A stretch of DNA of 64,000 nt from Tridacna crocea (GCA_943736015.1 OX031069.1:20217235-20281234); one strand, 5' to 3'; numbered from the stretch's first letter, positions 1-12,674 are shown. Notes: generated by a model not told the origin, from the sequence alone. Program-made: numbers and translations.

Positions 1-318
1 AAACCTGGGTTCTGAGGATGGCATGTTCTGTGTTACTTTGTTATGACATAACTGATCATACACACATACACCCACCTACACCCCCCTCCCCCATACACAC
101 ACAAAATCTTCGTATTTCCAGCAGTTAACTGAAATCGCTAATTCGTCGCAGACCGATTGATAATACTTTTTTTTTACAAATACTGTCATTCTCCACAGAT
201 ATTAATATGTATTTGCGAAAATAGGTATCATCATTACTGAAGGATTTGAGCTATGCATGTTGTGCTGGTATGTTTACCTAGCACAACGATTCCATGAAGA
301 TGTGAGCATTGTGACGAC

Positions 319-536
319 TTAATCCTTTACGCCATAGATACTCATTTAGAACTACGCATTGCTAGCAGGAGTCTTTGGAAAACATTGTGGCAAAAGGTGA
401 AATTGCTCGTGACATTGCCACAATGTTTTCAATGCTATCAAAATGTGTCATATACACATAAGAAACAGCTTCATCCTTGCTGTTATTTAGGGTCAATTAG
501 AGATACCATAGAAATGCCTTTTGGGCTAAAGGGTTA
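319..536. mobile_element. Family B MITE (A-related, CTCGT loop)
   Basis: Starts TTAATCCTTTACG and ends CTAAAGGGTTAG. The centre is a hairpin-like pair around GGCAAAAGGTGAAATTGCTCG. The ends resemble family A but the body differs. A matching copy is in the second duplicated segment at about 14063-14275. Confidence 0.6.
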
Positions 537-816
537 GGCAACTGGTACAGTGAAGCCTCACAAAGTCAATAGATCTCTACAATAAAATGCTTTATTTCAT
601 GTATAATGGTAGTTTTCTTATCCATATTTAGATTTTGAAGCTTGATAGCACCGCCTCATCATGGCCTGAAGTGAAGTCCTACCGTTTTATCTTTTCAGAC
701 CCGATGCCATCTCTTTATCGAAAGGTTATGCCTGGACGTTCGTTAAAAGGACTTTTTAAAGCTAAAGATAGAACACAAAAAATATACAAATGGGCCATGC
801 TCTGGTAAAAGAAGAC

Positions 817-1003
817 TTAACTCTTTATCAAACGACAAAACTTTAGATTCTTCCAAATTAAAAGCATTTGCAGGCGACAAAATAAACGTGGCTCAAAAAT
901 TGAAATTTATTTTTGGAAGGGTAGAAAACATTATTGGATTATGTTTTCAAAAGGCTTCTTTCTCAGGGTCGTTAAAAGTAGGGATTGTGTGGTAAAGGGT
1001 TAA
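817..1003 (-). mobile_element. Family A MITE lacking the central hairpin
   Basis: TTAACTCTTTATCAAACGAC at the left and GTGGTAAAGGGTTAA at the right are the family A ends. The roughly 50-bp hairpin is replaced by a short AT-rich junction between the two AAAACATT..ATGTTTTC flanks. Confidence 0.75.
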
Positions 1004-1186
1004 CACATAACCAAACGACAAAACTTTAGATTCGTCCAAATCAAAAGCATTTGCAGAAGACAAAATAAAAGTGACTGAAAATTTGAAATTTGTTTAGTGA
1101 AGGGTAGAAAACATTGTCCCACTATGTTTTCAAAAGGCTTCTTTCTCAGGGTCGTTAAAAGCAGGGATTGTGTGGTAAAGAGTTAA
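1000..1186 (-). mobile_element. Family A MITE lacking the central hairpin, sharing a TTAA with its neighbour
   Basis: Same architecture as the element at 817, joined to it head to tail through one TTAA (1000-1003). The centre is AAAACATTGTCCCACTATG, i.e. only the outer edges of the hairpin remain. Confidence 0.75.
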
Positions 1187-1202
1187 TACATCTTAGTGGT
1201 GC

Positions 1203-1583
1203 CATCTTCGCAAGGCAAGGCTGACGATACATTACGCTACTCCACCCTTGGCGGATCGAGCTTGATTTTTACATTCCCCCGATACGCTTTTTCATTGGAT
1301 GCAGCCAGCTCTAACTGCAACCAATGAAAACGCTCGTAGCATTTCATATTTGAGAAAAATAGAACAAGGTCGCTACCTTTCGAATAGAAGTCTGCTTATC
1401 GCTTCATGTGTATTCGTAAGCGTTTTGTAAAACGATATTTCATTTGCTTTTAGAAATATGATGTAAAGGGGGTAATAACCAGCGTCCAATAGACAGCGCA
1501 TCGCAGGAATCTCGAAATTGGCTCAAAGATCCAAGGTAAGATCCACGTAGTGATCGTAACCTTCGCTCGCGAAGATGCAGTGA
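1203..1583. mobile_element. Family K MITE, partial
   Basis: Begins near CCATCTTCGCAAGGCAAGG and ends near GATCGTAACCTTCGCTCGCG, an inverted pair. The internal text GATTTTTACATTCCCCCGAT and CGCTCGTAGCATTTCAT is shared by all K copies. The matching copy is at about 14930-15322. Confidence 0.6.
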
Positions 1584-1714
1584 TGCATAATACCAAGCAA
1601 GGCATTACTCAATTATGGATCCATGCAAGCTGTTTTGTATAACAACCAACTGCATCATGAAGTACTACAGGCCTTTGACATGCAGAAAACTGACCAGTAG
1701 CGAAGGGATTCGGT

Positions 1715-2235
1715 TGAAGAGTGACGATCCACTACTCTACTCTAACCTTGGCTGATAAAACTTGATTTCGACATTCCCCCGATATGCATTTTCATTGTTT
1801 GCAGCTAGCTCTAATTGCACGAATGAAATCGCTCGTAGCATTTCATCATTTGATAAAAAATAGAAAAAGGTCGCGACCTATTGGATAAAAAATAGATGGC
1901 AAACATGAATACCTCCATGGATGTGTGCAGGATCTCTAATGATTTATTACCGAAAAAAAGCCACATAGACTAACAATATTTACAGAAGGTTTCAGCGAGA
2001 CCAATCAATCAGAGGTTTTAGACTATATCCCAGCACCTGACCATGGAATGTCGAAGTACACGTTTGTGATTATTGCTTCATGTTGAATTATTGTATTCGT
2101 AAGCGGTTTGTAAAACGACATTTCATTCGCTATTAGAAACATGATGTTAAGGGAGATCAGAAGCAGCATCCAATAGGGGCTCAATCCGCCAAGGTAAGAT
2201 CCACATAGTGATCGTAACCTTGGCTCCCGAAGATG
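1715..2235. mobile_element. Family K MITE with deleted left end
   Basis: Ends with GTGATCGTAACCTTGGCTC and GAAGATGG. The left terminal repeat is missing here, unlike the copy at 15468-16034. Confidence 0.6.
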
Positions 2236-2419
2236 GGTTGAGATCAGCCGGCGAAAACTGCACAGGCTGATCTGGGTTGATACCTTTCACTGCTTCATTT
2301 ACACATGATGAAAATTAAGAAATAAAAGATCTGGGAGAAAACCATACTCGCAAGTTCAGCTGTTAAAGTATCTTGAAAGCATACTTATTGTAGGTGAGTT
2401 TCATTCGAAATATTCCGAT

Positions 2420-2715
2420 GCTTGATTGTATTGATTGACTGTCTAGTGTTTAATGCCCTTTCCAACATCATAATTTTACTTGTATCGCTGCAATACACCA
2501 ATTTGTACTTTCATACAGTTCCTTTTAAAAGTGTTCGCATGATATTCTTCCCAAGCTATTGGCTGCTTTCCATCGTTAACCATCGGTGATTAGCGGTGAG
2601 AGGAATGGGTCCTGTCGCAAAGACTATCATCAACCCTCGGGAAGAAATTCTTCGAGTTGGTATTTGAACTAGCAGTCCTTGGACTCACGTCGTGTACGCC
2701 ACTGACTGTGCTAGC
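2420..2715 (-). mobile_element. tRNA-derived SINE, degenerate
   Basis: Read on the minus strand it ends in a GGGCATTAAACAC tail with TCAATCAATAC-type repeats, and carries the internal text CCTCTCACCGCTAATCACCG shared with the SINEs at 12675 and 19138. The tRNA-like head at the high-coordinate end is badly decayed. Confidence 0.5.
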
Positions 2716-4128
2716 GAGGCTCGCCATATTTCAGGGCCCTGTGATAGTACTATGATATCATAACGACAGGAGAACAAAAAATAAATAAAATGAAAACAAT
2801 TGCAGAAAACATGTTAAGTTTTTTGTGCAACTTCCAAAGCCCCAGGTCCTGGTAGAGAGTTATCGTTTAAGTACTGTGACCAGATTTTGAAGCCCTGAGA
2901 TAGCCGTTAAATTTCAGCAACATATTTTCATTGTGCACTAAAGTGCGATAAGCTAGTAGAGCCAATACTTGTGTCAACAGAAAACAGTGAATCAAGCACT
3001 TCTTCTCTTTCTGTCGTCCGAACAAGTGAGAAATGTTGTAGATCTTCATCTACATTTTAAGAATCTTTAACACAAAAATAATGAATGACAGTCTTGTGGA
3101 TTTAGTCTGACAGTGTTGAGTTCTTCTTGTATTAAGTCATTTTTCTGGTTGTTATATAATTTGAATTACGGATACAGTCCAACTTTTTCTTTTATGGATC
3201 AATAGACCATCTGCCAATTACCGTTACTGACGTGTCACCACGAGTTACTTCCCTTTCCACCGGACAATCTTTACCAATCTAGTATATACACGAATAGTAG
3301 GTCATGGAATACACCCTAAACGCGATAAAAAAGACAAAAAACCTAAAACGGCCGTGCCGGTAGTTTTATCAATTATCTTTTTCGAAGATACACACAAAAA
3401 AGAACTTGTTTTTTCAATTTTTCGGTAGACTTCAGACAATAAAGCGGTATCATTTAAGCGTTTTCTCCTGCCGGGTCTGTTGATAGAACTTTTTGTAGGC
3501 AGACTGCATTAACCCTTAGGCTGCCAAGTGTGATTCGATGACCTTTTGCAGACAATATACATTCAGATCAGATTACGAAGAACGTGCAGTCTGATCCTAG
3601 ATCTTCACTATCCGATACGGAGAGATTTTTCCTCGAGATTGACCCTCCGTAACAGATTTTAACAATTCCAAATCTTTTCAAGTGATCAACCTAAGACTAA
3701 ACGGGATAAACAGTTAATTGTGACACCTATGTGTTAGTCGATGCCTAAAAAGAACATCACATCTTTTCTTATAGATGACCCACTTTGACGGTAAAATACC
3801 GAGATCAAACGAACACCCAGCTAACCCTTTACTAGCTTTGCAATGAAAACAAGTATAGCACATATTCGCTTCCTGAAAATGAATCTCTTATATCCTTTTT
3901 TTTCCTAGAGGGAATGGAAGGTTTGAAATTTGAATTAAACTTTGTTAATACGATAGTCAACTTATACGGTAGTTCAAACAGTAATAATGAGAAAAATACA
4001 ACTATAAAGATTTTTAAAAATGTTAATTATGTCAAAGTCAGAACTTTCGCTGTAAATTCAAAATGTATAATGTCCCAGTTTCTTGATTGTAGACTGTCTC
4101 TGTTTTTTAACAGATACTGGAAAGATTC

Positions 4129-4163
4129 TTTTTTTTTTTTTTTTTTTTTGGGGGGGGGGGGGA
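4129..4163. repeat. Poly-T / poly-G tract
   Basis: Run of T followed directly by a run of G; a similar T-then-G tract is at 57246-57266. Confidence 0.95.
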
Positions 4164-4221
4164 AGAGGAATATTATCAAATTACTAGTTTAAATTAATCA
4201 AAGCACAGATTCCTGGACCAG

Positions 4222-4285
4222 CATGTTTTCAAAATGCTTCTATCTCAGGTTCGTAAAAACCAGGGATTGTTTGGTAAAGGGTTAA
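4222..4285 (-). mobile_element. Family A MITE, end fragment
   Basis: CATGTTTTCAAAATGCTTC to TTTGGTAAAGGGTTAA: one flank and end only. Confidence 0.55.
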
Positions 4286-5114
4286 AAAAATCTAATGAAA
4301 TCTTACTAAAAAAATTGGTGAAGGGTTAACTCGGTGTTCCTCTGATCTCGGTATCGCACTGCAGGGTGGGTGACCTTTAGAACAGCTGTAATGTACTTGC
4401 TTCTTACAGATTAACACACACGTGTCACATTAAATTGACTCTTCTTATCTTTTGTTTCATATCACTTTACCCCTTTAGTGATCATTAGTGGATAGGATTA
4501 TGAATTTTAAACAGGTTTCAGAGGGTAAGTTCGTTCTTAGTCTCTACATGCTCTTTATTTCAATACGATCTCATTAAATGCATATTTCGTCTGTTTATGA
4601 TTATTTTTTTCAAAAGCAATATCACGAAATATGTCTGAATTGTGTTAGAATTGATTTCCTCTAGATTTCTTGCCATGCCATTTTCTTTTTAGTTATGAAT
4701 TTGTCCAAATTTAAAGGAATTGCGAACGGGACATACGGCATTTATCATTGAAATAATGCTTTGTTTGTCCGGTGTCACGTGATATTTCTGGTGCGCCGCT
4801 TACGATAAAATGGAAATATCGCTTATATCAAATCTAATTGGCAAATCGTCTATTCATAATGGCCGAAAAATTGTTCTTCACGATTGAGAATGGCGTATTT
4901 ACGTGTAACCTAAAGGCAGTCTTTAGAAGGCCCGGTTTTTCGCCTATATTAGATATGTCTTTGTTAGGCTCGTAAATGAGCGTGATTTAATTCGGCGTCT
5001 CGGATTATATAGGTAAATGACTGGCTGACTAAATGGTATAATGGTATGCTTTTAGCATTATTTCGGTTATATGACTGCAAGAGCTCACTGTTCATGTATT
5101 TCCTGGGTTTCACC

Positions 5115-5228
5115 AGTACTAGGCCAGGGCTAAGTCGCTTGCTCAGAGATCCGGCGAAGCTCGAGCATTTGGCCCCCGGTTTAAGAGTCATTCACTTACC
5201 ACTGAGCCATGCAGAAGCTCAGCTCATT
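5115..5228 (-). mobile_element. Possible decayed tRNA-derived SINE head
   Basis: The minus strand carries CATGGCTCAGTGGTAAGTG followed by CTTAAACCGGGGGCC, like the A-box region of the SINE at 35669, but the B box is not recognisable. Confidence 0.3.
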
Positions 5229-8151
5229 GTAAGTCAAAATAAAAGGCTAACTAAAATGTAAACTTGCCTATGATCTCTGTCGAGTCATGACATTTGTGTG
5301 TTCTCTCAATGATACGCTTCATTTGTCTTCCTTGAAGTTGCTGAGGTTTTGTAAAGAATAATGTTATGAAACCATTAGTCTCTTTGTCATTTCTACCTAT
5401 GACTCATTTGTGTTTTAGTTGGTGGTGCGATACAGGAAACTCGTTACCATATAGTCCCGTTTGTGGAAGTAGGTTTTGGTAACCAACTTCTTTCCTTTTC
5501 CCAACGTTGTTTTTCTGTTCTCTCGAAGATATTTTTCAGTTTGAGTCTGACTGAAATTGTCGTCTGCCGAATGATTTTGATATGGAGAAGTAAGAAAACT
5601 GTTGATAAAATCGATATATTCTATTCTTATAGAAAAAAAAAGTTATTACATTATAACCATATTTATTTATTCATTAACTATAATAACAATAACACGGCAT
5701 ATCTTCAAGTTATTTTTCTAACAAAAATCGAAAACAAACAACCAATAACCAATAAGAAGTTGTCAAACAGTTGCGTTAACATTAAAGCACTCTTTACTCT
5801 GACAGGTTTTTTTTTTTTTTTTCAATCTTTACTGGAAAGCAGTAAAAATTGATAAGTATTTTTCTTTTCCACAGGTCTTTTTCATTTTTTCCAGTGCACT
5901 TTTCATCATGCAATTCACTATGAATTTGTCGTCACAAATGCCTAAAGATGAAGCCAAAACGATGTTCAAAGAGTAAACATTTTATAACAGCTTGATTCCT
6001 TGGTCATTTTATCGTTCAAGTCACTATAAATGTGTAGTCACAAAGGCTTTAAAGAAGGAGCCAGGAGGAAACCTTTCAAACTTTCACAGCCTGGTTCTTT
6101 ATTTTAATCATATTTAGGAAGAAAAAAGTTAATCAAAGTATATACATGTATGCATTTTCTGTAGGTAGAGGATTCCATACATCTCCTTAAATTTTCATTG
6201 CAAGCAGGTCATGACTTAATTACGATTCCATAAATCCGTTTTTTTTATCTAAAATCTGAAATATTGTATACTACTGTTCTTTACATGGTCCGTAAACATG
6301 CAGAAAATTAAGTAAAAGCAATAAGTGTCGACCATGTCAAACTTGGCCCATGTCTACGGTGAATTATGCCTAAAAGTGGCCGCTGGATAGAAAATATTGT
6401 GGAAAAAGAGGAAAATGCCGGTAGGTAGGATTATTTCCTCTTTCCACAGAGTTTTCAATTAGCTTCTATCTCAGAGTCGAAAAAGCAAGGATTGTTTAGT
6501 GAACGAATGACTTAACATCCATCATCCTCATCATGTGATGAGTCAAATAAAACTTTCTAGCCGAAAGTAAAAACCACAATTACATTTGATTTTTAGAGAT
6601 AAAATCCTTATCGGAATATGTAGATCCAAGATCAGACTGCACGTTATGTGCAGTCTAATCTGAATTGGCACTGTCCACAAAAGGTCACATAGTGGTGCTT
6701 AGCAGCTTAAAGATTAAGAATGTCTTATTCTACATAATTTTCTTATTTTGAATGTGGCCGAACTGCTTGGTTTAGCTATTCAGAAGTAGGGTAACTTTAA
6801 AATAGAAGTGAATAACGCGGACTCTGGATATCTTGTACACAACATTGAACAACCATTTCAAGTCTTATAGCGAGTCGAGAACGTTCTGTATCAGGCACAC
6901 ATAGCACTGTTTCGAAATGAATTGTAAGTGAACATAGAATTCTTGTAAGTCTGTCACACGGATACTTCTCCGCACTTCTTGTATCGTTTGTCCAGCACTG
7001 AGTATATCTGCAAATATCATTCCAGAGACATAAACATTAATTTTTTTTTTTAATTTGCAACCGTTATTTCAGCACGGTTTTCCCAAATAACGCAAAAATG
7101 CATTCAGGGATGAAATGGATTATATGTCTTTAATCCTTTACCATAAAACAAATTAAAACCTGTCCAGATTGAAAGCATTTGCAAACGACAAATTCATTCA
7201 ACTCGTTATGAAATCTATGTAGGGTAGAAAATAAACCAATACTCTCAAAAGCCGTCTTCCCTATGGTTGTCTGAAGTCTTTATTGAGCGGTTAACAGACA
7301 AGAATTTTGGGAAACTGGTAACCATTTCGAAAGAACATATTAAAGAAGTACTGGTCCTAGGTTTTATAATCAAAATCAGAAACGCGGTGTTTCTAGGATA
7401 CCGTTATCTTCGTTAAAATTATTCGATTTTGCATATAACGTTTAGCCGTGTAAAGATTGCCAAGATAGGTCTAAAATTTATAATATCTGACAGAGGTAAA
7501 GTAGTGTATCAATGTTCTAATACTGATTTCCTAAATGGACAAACATCTGTGTTTATGTACACTTAAAAAAAAAAAACTTAAGTACATTGGCAGTGTATGA
7601 AGTTTCCTACCCATGGTAATTCTGCATCCTGTAGGCTGTTAGTGGCCTGCAACACGCGAAAAGGGATATTCGGACGACATATTCTGTTTTATCTTTTTCT
7701 TTTCTTTTTTTCCGTTTTCAAGCAAGTGTATGCCACGTTCTGCATATTGCAACCATACATGAGCCATGCTCTCTGGAAAAAAGGGTGTATTCATATGCAA
7801 AACTTTACAGAACAGACTACACATGCAGTGTGCGTAGGCTGACACGCGTCAACATTTTCTGCTGTTGGTGAAATTAGCCTAAGAATATTTCTTCATCACG
7901 ATTGAGTAGATTACCAGAACACGACTCTCTGCCGACATACATGAACCCTGAATACAGATGCAACTTTTTTATGGTATTGAACTCATTGTGGGAGAGACAA
8001 ATCGTTGGTTTTCCTTCAAGGTCTCCAAAAATGTGCCATCATAAAGGACGTGCATAGTAGCATTTTCCAATGAGGAGTCAACTGGGTACCAGAGATACAA
8101 GGTCTACCAACAAGACAATAATGGTGGAATAATAGTGTCGGTGCAACTCAC

Positions 8152-8309
8152 CTTGTCAAGTAGAGTTTTAGCTGCGCCGTGATGGCTGTAGTTTCTTGTT
8201 GAATACAACAGCGTCTCAAAGTTACCCGAAGTTACACATCTCTCTATAAAATCTAGACAGGCTTTGGCCAAGTCCGGTAACTCAAACTGACAAGCACCGC
8301 AATATAAAC
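8152..8309 (-). CDS. BTB gene exon 4, end of BTB / start of BACK-like region
   Basis: Acceptor CTCATTACAG and donor GTGAGT. It reads LYCGACQFELPDLAKACLDF, then IERCVTSGNFETLL and KTLLDK, equivalent to the A-x-x-Y/F-x-L-x-x-L-x-x-x-C-x-x-F-I helix of BTB-BACK proteins. Ends in phase 0. Confidence 0.87.
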
Positions 8310-11300
8310 CTGTAATGAGAATAATCGTTTTTCCAATTCGGAAAATTGTTGCAATTCCCTCTAACAATCACTTTTACGTTAACATATAAGCCATGCTTTT
8401 CAAAAATACGGATTAATGCATTGTTAAAAAAACATCAGCTCGAATCAACCTGCAGAATGTTGCTGATATTGAACTCTTTGCTCTTCCTCAGCTCTGTGCA
8501 TCACAAATAACTAATGTATCCCATTGTTCAGATGTTAGACGAAATAGATTTTATGGATCCCAAAGAGGACTTTCTAGGTTACCTAGTTATAATGAGTCTC
8601 GAAATATTAGTATGCATTAACTCTTTACCATACAATACCGACTTTTAACGTCCCTGAGAGAAGCCATCTGAAAACATTGTGGGAAAAGAAGAAAATGCTG
8701 TTAGTCACAATGGTTTCTATCCTTCCCAAATCAAATTTCCATTTTTCAGTCACATTTATTTTGTTGTCTACAAATGCTAATAATTTGGAACAGACTAAAC
8801 TTTTGTTGTTTGGTAAAGAGTTAAACCCTCTATAAGACAGTGTGGCTCACTATTCTCCTGAATAAGACAGCATGTCCTTTACTACTGTCAGTTCTTTGAT
8901 TTCGGTACAAAAACAGAGGGATAAAATTCAAAGTTGGACAGAGAGACTTGGAGAGACAGAGGGAAGAGGAGAGAAAGGAAAGAAAATACAGGAAATTTTA
9001 AGAAAAAAATACTGAGGGGAAATGAGGAAACGAATGAATGAGTTCTTTGAACGGAGAAATCTGAAGCATACCTGCTACTGTATTCTCCGTAACATTCACA
9101 GATCCACAATGAACGAACTGAATCAGACTTCGAAAAACCTCTTCATCGTACTTTTTCACAGGTATCACGATTTTATCCGAGAAGTTGTGAGAAACTTTTG
9201 ACATTTTCTTTTTCGGACATCTCTTCAGCTGATCCTCTCCTTTTCTCTGTGTTTGATGTTTCAAGATGACCTCATAGAATTTCCTGAAAGAACAATATTG
9301 TTATAAAATAGTGAAAAAAATACACGTCGCAAAAGACACCTCTGTCTGGAGAGAATTTGTGCAAATTCTTACGAGCGGATAAGGAACCATTCCGTGATAC
9401 TAGCCTTCAATATATGTCCCATGAAATTCATTGCATAACAGATCAAATGCGCATAACTCCATACATATTTGATAGATCGGGGTTTGATGCATGTCCATTA
9501 TGCATTTTCACCCAACAATTACATGCACATAAACATCGATACATAAAATCCATATTGTCATAAAAAGTCAAGTCATGTGATAGAATGGTAGTAAAACATG
9601 CAAATATTCATAATAGCAAAGATTTTTGACTCAAATTGTGCAGGCTTACCAAGATCGATACTTTAACCATATGTTTAAAGCCCCACCCTTTTTCACCGGC
9701 TATGGTTTATATGTTGTTAGACAGTTCCGTTTTATGTTTGACAGTTCATAAAGTAAGAAACAAACGTAGGTCCATACTAAGTGACGAGACAAGTCCGTTA
9801 TTACATAAAATGGCTAAAACTTTGGACACGATATATTTCGATCTTATTTACCCCGTGTTCGCCCGCTTTGCAATTCCTGAACATATGGTGACAGTATGTC
9901 TCGCAAGATCTGTTCAGTATAAATATTCTAGAAATAATACCTGCTTCTCGTTCCCAATATAGCTTTGACACCATGTACGGGGATCTCCTTGGCCCCAACA
10001 AGGAAAGTGACGTCACATAACTCTGGCATGGACAAAATCAGTTTCAAGTTCTCGCATAGAGGTCGAACGCTTCTGAATTTCATTACTTCCGGTTCCGCTT
10101 GCTTCTTGATTGGTTCCAGAATGATGCCACGTGATTCTTCTGAGGATATAGAGCACAAATCCTCTATAGAGTTATATCCTGATGAGATATCCGAGGTTTC
10201 TGTAAAGATATCATACGATTACTTCTTTTTTTTTTTCTTCTCCATTTAACCCTTTGAAACACAATCCCGGGTTTTACAGACACCAGGAAAGTAGCCTTTT
10301 GAAAACATTGTGGCAAAAAGGAGAAAATGCTGGCAAAAAACATTTTCTCCTTTTCCCACATAGTTTTCTAGGCATTCTTAATCAAATATCATCATTTGAG
10401 CATCATTTAATTTGTCGTCTGCAATCGCCTTAAATTTGGACGCATCTAAAATATTGTCCTTTGGTAAAAAGTAAAATAATCATTGCCAAGCAATAATACA
10501 CTCATTAAACTTCGAACTTTCCGACAAGACTGATTTCGGGATTGGCTGGGGAAAGCAGCTATCTTGGTAAAAATGAAAATGCGTGCTAGCTACCAAGGCT
10601 TTCATTTCCACAATAACCTCTCCGCATCTTTGGTAAAAATCACTCAATACAAGCGACATATAAAAAGAAGTTTTTATACCAATTTTCTCAAAGCCAGTTT
10701 ACAAAACGCAACTTAATGCATAAAGCTGCCGTTCATAAGTAATCATACAGTTTTCAATTATTTCAAGAGAGAGATTTAAGAACTATTCCTTATCAGGAGC
10801 AGATTCTCCTTTTTGCCACAAGCGTTTAACATTATTATACATATACTAAACAATATGCAATTTTATATGAACAACACATCTATACTAAACGACAAACTTC
10901 TGGGCTGGTGGAAATTTACAGCATTTGCAAACAAATCATATGTGACTCAGACAGTATCGCCTTTGTCTATTTTTGGAAAAGGTGAAACCGCTTTTACAAA
11001 CATTTTCCCTTTTACTACGTTGTTTGATAAAGCCGTCTTCATCAAGGTTATTTAAATAGTGTGTGTAATGTTAAAGCTGAAAGTATGTCGATTTTGATAT
11101 TTTCTTTAATGCCAGTTATCATAAGTGTCCGCTGAATATTACTTCTTTATAAATATTGATTTAAAAAATGCGTCGAGATTTCGGAAGCATTCACTATGTA
11201 CTGTACATACATATCTTACCTTCAAAATCACTTTCATAGTTGGTGTCCCAATATAGCTGTTCTGCGTAAAAATCCGACTCCTGTAAAAGCTGTCTGGCCA

Positions 11301-11316
11301 TCTCTGTATCATCCAT
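8152..11316 (-). CDS. BTB/POZ protein resembling serine-enriched protein (GPRS), first four coding exons
   Basis: Four minus-strand exons with compatible phases encode the first 242 residues. Residues 33-60 are Ser/Glu-rich; a BTB domain follows, with CDVTFLVG (94-101) and the V-H-G-V-K-A-I-L core (107-114). A lysine-rich insert splits the BTB fold at about 130-150, then DEEVFRSLIQFVHCGSV, then the start of a BACK-like helical region. The split BTB plus serine-rich leader recalls Drosophila GPRS-type proteins (family knowledge). BTB proteins often serve as oligomerisation or cullin-3 adaptors, but no function is shown here. The last exon ends at an intact donor in phase 0, so the gene continues to the left; no further exon was recognised at 1-8150. 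Confidence 0.85.
8617..8824 (+). mobile_element. Family A MITE
   Basis: TTAA at both ends, ACGTCCCTGAG left flank. The left hairpin arm (GGGAAAAGAAGAAAATGCTG) is kept, the right arm is mostly lost. Lies between BTB exons 4 and 3. Confidence 0.75.
9072..9283 (-). CDS. BTB gene exon 3, BTB insert and second half
   Basis: Acceptor TTCTTTCAG and donor GTATGC. It reads KFYEVIL, then a basic insert (KRCPKKKMSK), then VIPVKKYDEEVFRSLIQFVH and CGSVNVTENTVAG, matching the BTB F-x-x-L-I-x-F-x-Y/H-x-G motif. The insert within the BTB fold is the feature shared with serine-enriched proteins. Confidence 0.88.
9941..10199 (-). CDS. BTB gene exon 2, Ser-rich leader and first half of BTB
   Basis: Acceptor ATCTTTACAG and donor GTATTA bound 259 nt. 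It encodes TSDISSGYNSIEDL and further Ser/Glu residues, then LSMPELCDVTFLVG and VHGVKAILGTRS, the canonical first half of a BTB domain with its D-V-x-F and H-x-x-x-A/L-x-x-x-S pattern. Confidence 0.88.
10246..10475 (+). mobile_element. Family A MITE
   Basis: Starts TTAACCCTTTG. The hairpin arms GGAGAAAATGCTGGC and AACATTTTCTCCTTTT are present with a disturbed loop. The start lies about 45 bases from the acceptor of BTB exon 2. Confidence 0.7.
11220..11316 (-). CDS. BTB gene exon 1 (start codon)
   Basis: ATG at 11316-11314 opens MDDTEMARQLLQESDFYAEQ and continues 12 residues to donor GTAAGA in phase 1. Acidic, no signal peptide. Chosen because its phase joins exon 2 as G/AA (Glu) with no stop. 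The 5' UTR and promoter upstream were not resolved. Confidence 0.78.
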
Positions 11317-12003
11317 GACGAAAGCACTCGTTTAAATTTTTTGATTTCCACCGTTAAAATCCAAATATCCTTAATAACTTTGAATATCCTTAAGTACAGC
11401 CAATAATTTATAACTGTTATTATTAGTAATATATTTTCATAGATATATCTACTATGTAACGCCCAAAGCTCTGCGGATGGAAAGCCACAAACTTTCATTT
11501 ATACCTATTGCCATTTTCGACGATATTTGAACGATAATCGCTTCCATGACAGAGTACATTTTGTGTCAAGCATCATAAGACAAGCTGACATCTGTCACTT
11601 GATCATTTGATTAGTTTGCTTCAGTAAAGCTAAAAGTGATATGTAAATTGAAATGTCTGAACGCGTAAATTTGCAACAAACTTTACATCAATTATGGAAG
11701 TGTGGTAGATGTCATTATCTAGGTGTTAACTAATTACATGTATTGATTACACTGGATCGGTTACTTGTCTGAAATGATGACATTTGTATTTTTTATCATA
11801 CATACATACATTTTATTCAGCAAACGACAAAACATGTTTTTAGCTATATATTAACAAATTCAACAAAGGCAGACAGAATAAACAAATAAACAAAGCTCGA
11901 GTATGAAAAAAAAAAACAGAGAGAAAAAAAAAACGAAAATAGCACAAGATAAACAGGACAGTTAATGCATTACAGAGCACCGGTTCAACATATACATCTT
12001 TCT

Positions 12004-12224
12004 TTAACTCATTACCAAACAACAATATTTTAGGTTTGTCCAAATCGAAAGCACTCGCAGACGACAAAAATAAAAGTGACTGAAAATTTGAAATTTGTAT
12101 TTTGAAGGGTAGAAAACAGAAAAAAAGAAAACATTGTGGAAAAAGGAGAAAACGCTGTTTACCAGCCTCCACAGACTTCTTTCACAGGCTCGTCAAAAGT
12201 AGTAATAGTGTGGTAATGGATTAA
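12004..12224 (-). mobile_element. Family A MITE
   Basis: TTAACTCATTACCAAACAAC to GTGGTAATGGATTAA. Only one hairpin arm (GGAAAAAGGAGAAAACGCTG) is recognisable. Confidence 0.7.
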
Positions 12225-12674
12225 GTTACTAAATAAGTAATGTAATATATAACAGTACTACAAAATATCAAGGGAAGTGTGAAAAAAAAAGATACTATAC
12301 GAACATAATTAATTAGACCCTTCTGCTAAAATACCACCAAAATGATTTTTCCTGTGCACTTTTAAATGTTACATATACATACATGTAACACTTCCATTGT
12401 CTACTATTAAATGAATAGGTGCTTTCACTTTCTTAGAAATTTTGAAGCCTTCAGCGCTTTCACTTTTTGTTGTTGCTATTTATTTTATATGATATTTTCA
12501 TATTTCATTCAGTCTTTTTGTTCTTGCCATATTTTTCATAACATATTGTTATGGCTAAAAGCATGTTTTGTGCTGATTTGCCGAATAAATGAATGAATGA
12601 GAATGTATTCGAAAGGATAGAAAATATTGTGGGAAAAGGGAAACGTTGTTATCAAAATTTAATGTCTTTTCTAT

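Larger units (their letters stand above)
1..2482. repeat. Duplicated segment, copy 1 (continues past the left edge)
   Basis: Nearly identical to 13731-16282, in direct orientation about 13.7 kb away. The match begins at base 1, so the true left end lies outside, and ends at TTTTACTT. Compared with copy 2 it lacks about 25 bases near 1390, about 20 near 1713 and about 26 near 2175, and differs at scattered bases. It contains family B, A and K elements in the same order as copy 2. Confidence 0.93.
2720..8151. other. Non-coding stretch left of the BTB exons
   Basis: AT-rich. Apart from fragments of families A and D and a possible SINE head, nothing coding is recognised. It could hold a large BTB-gene intron; expected downstream BACK-domain exons were looked for and not seen. 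Confidence 0.5.

Noticed and set aside
4129-4170. Telomere-like or G-quadruplex locus
   Set aside because: It is a simple poly-T then poly-G run without a repeating unit.
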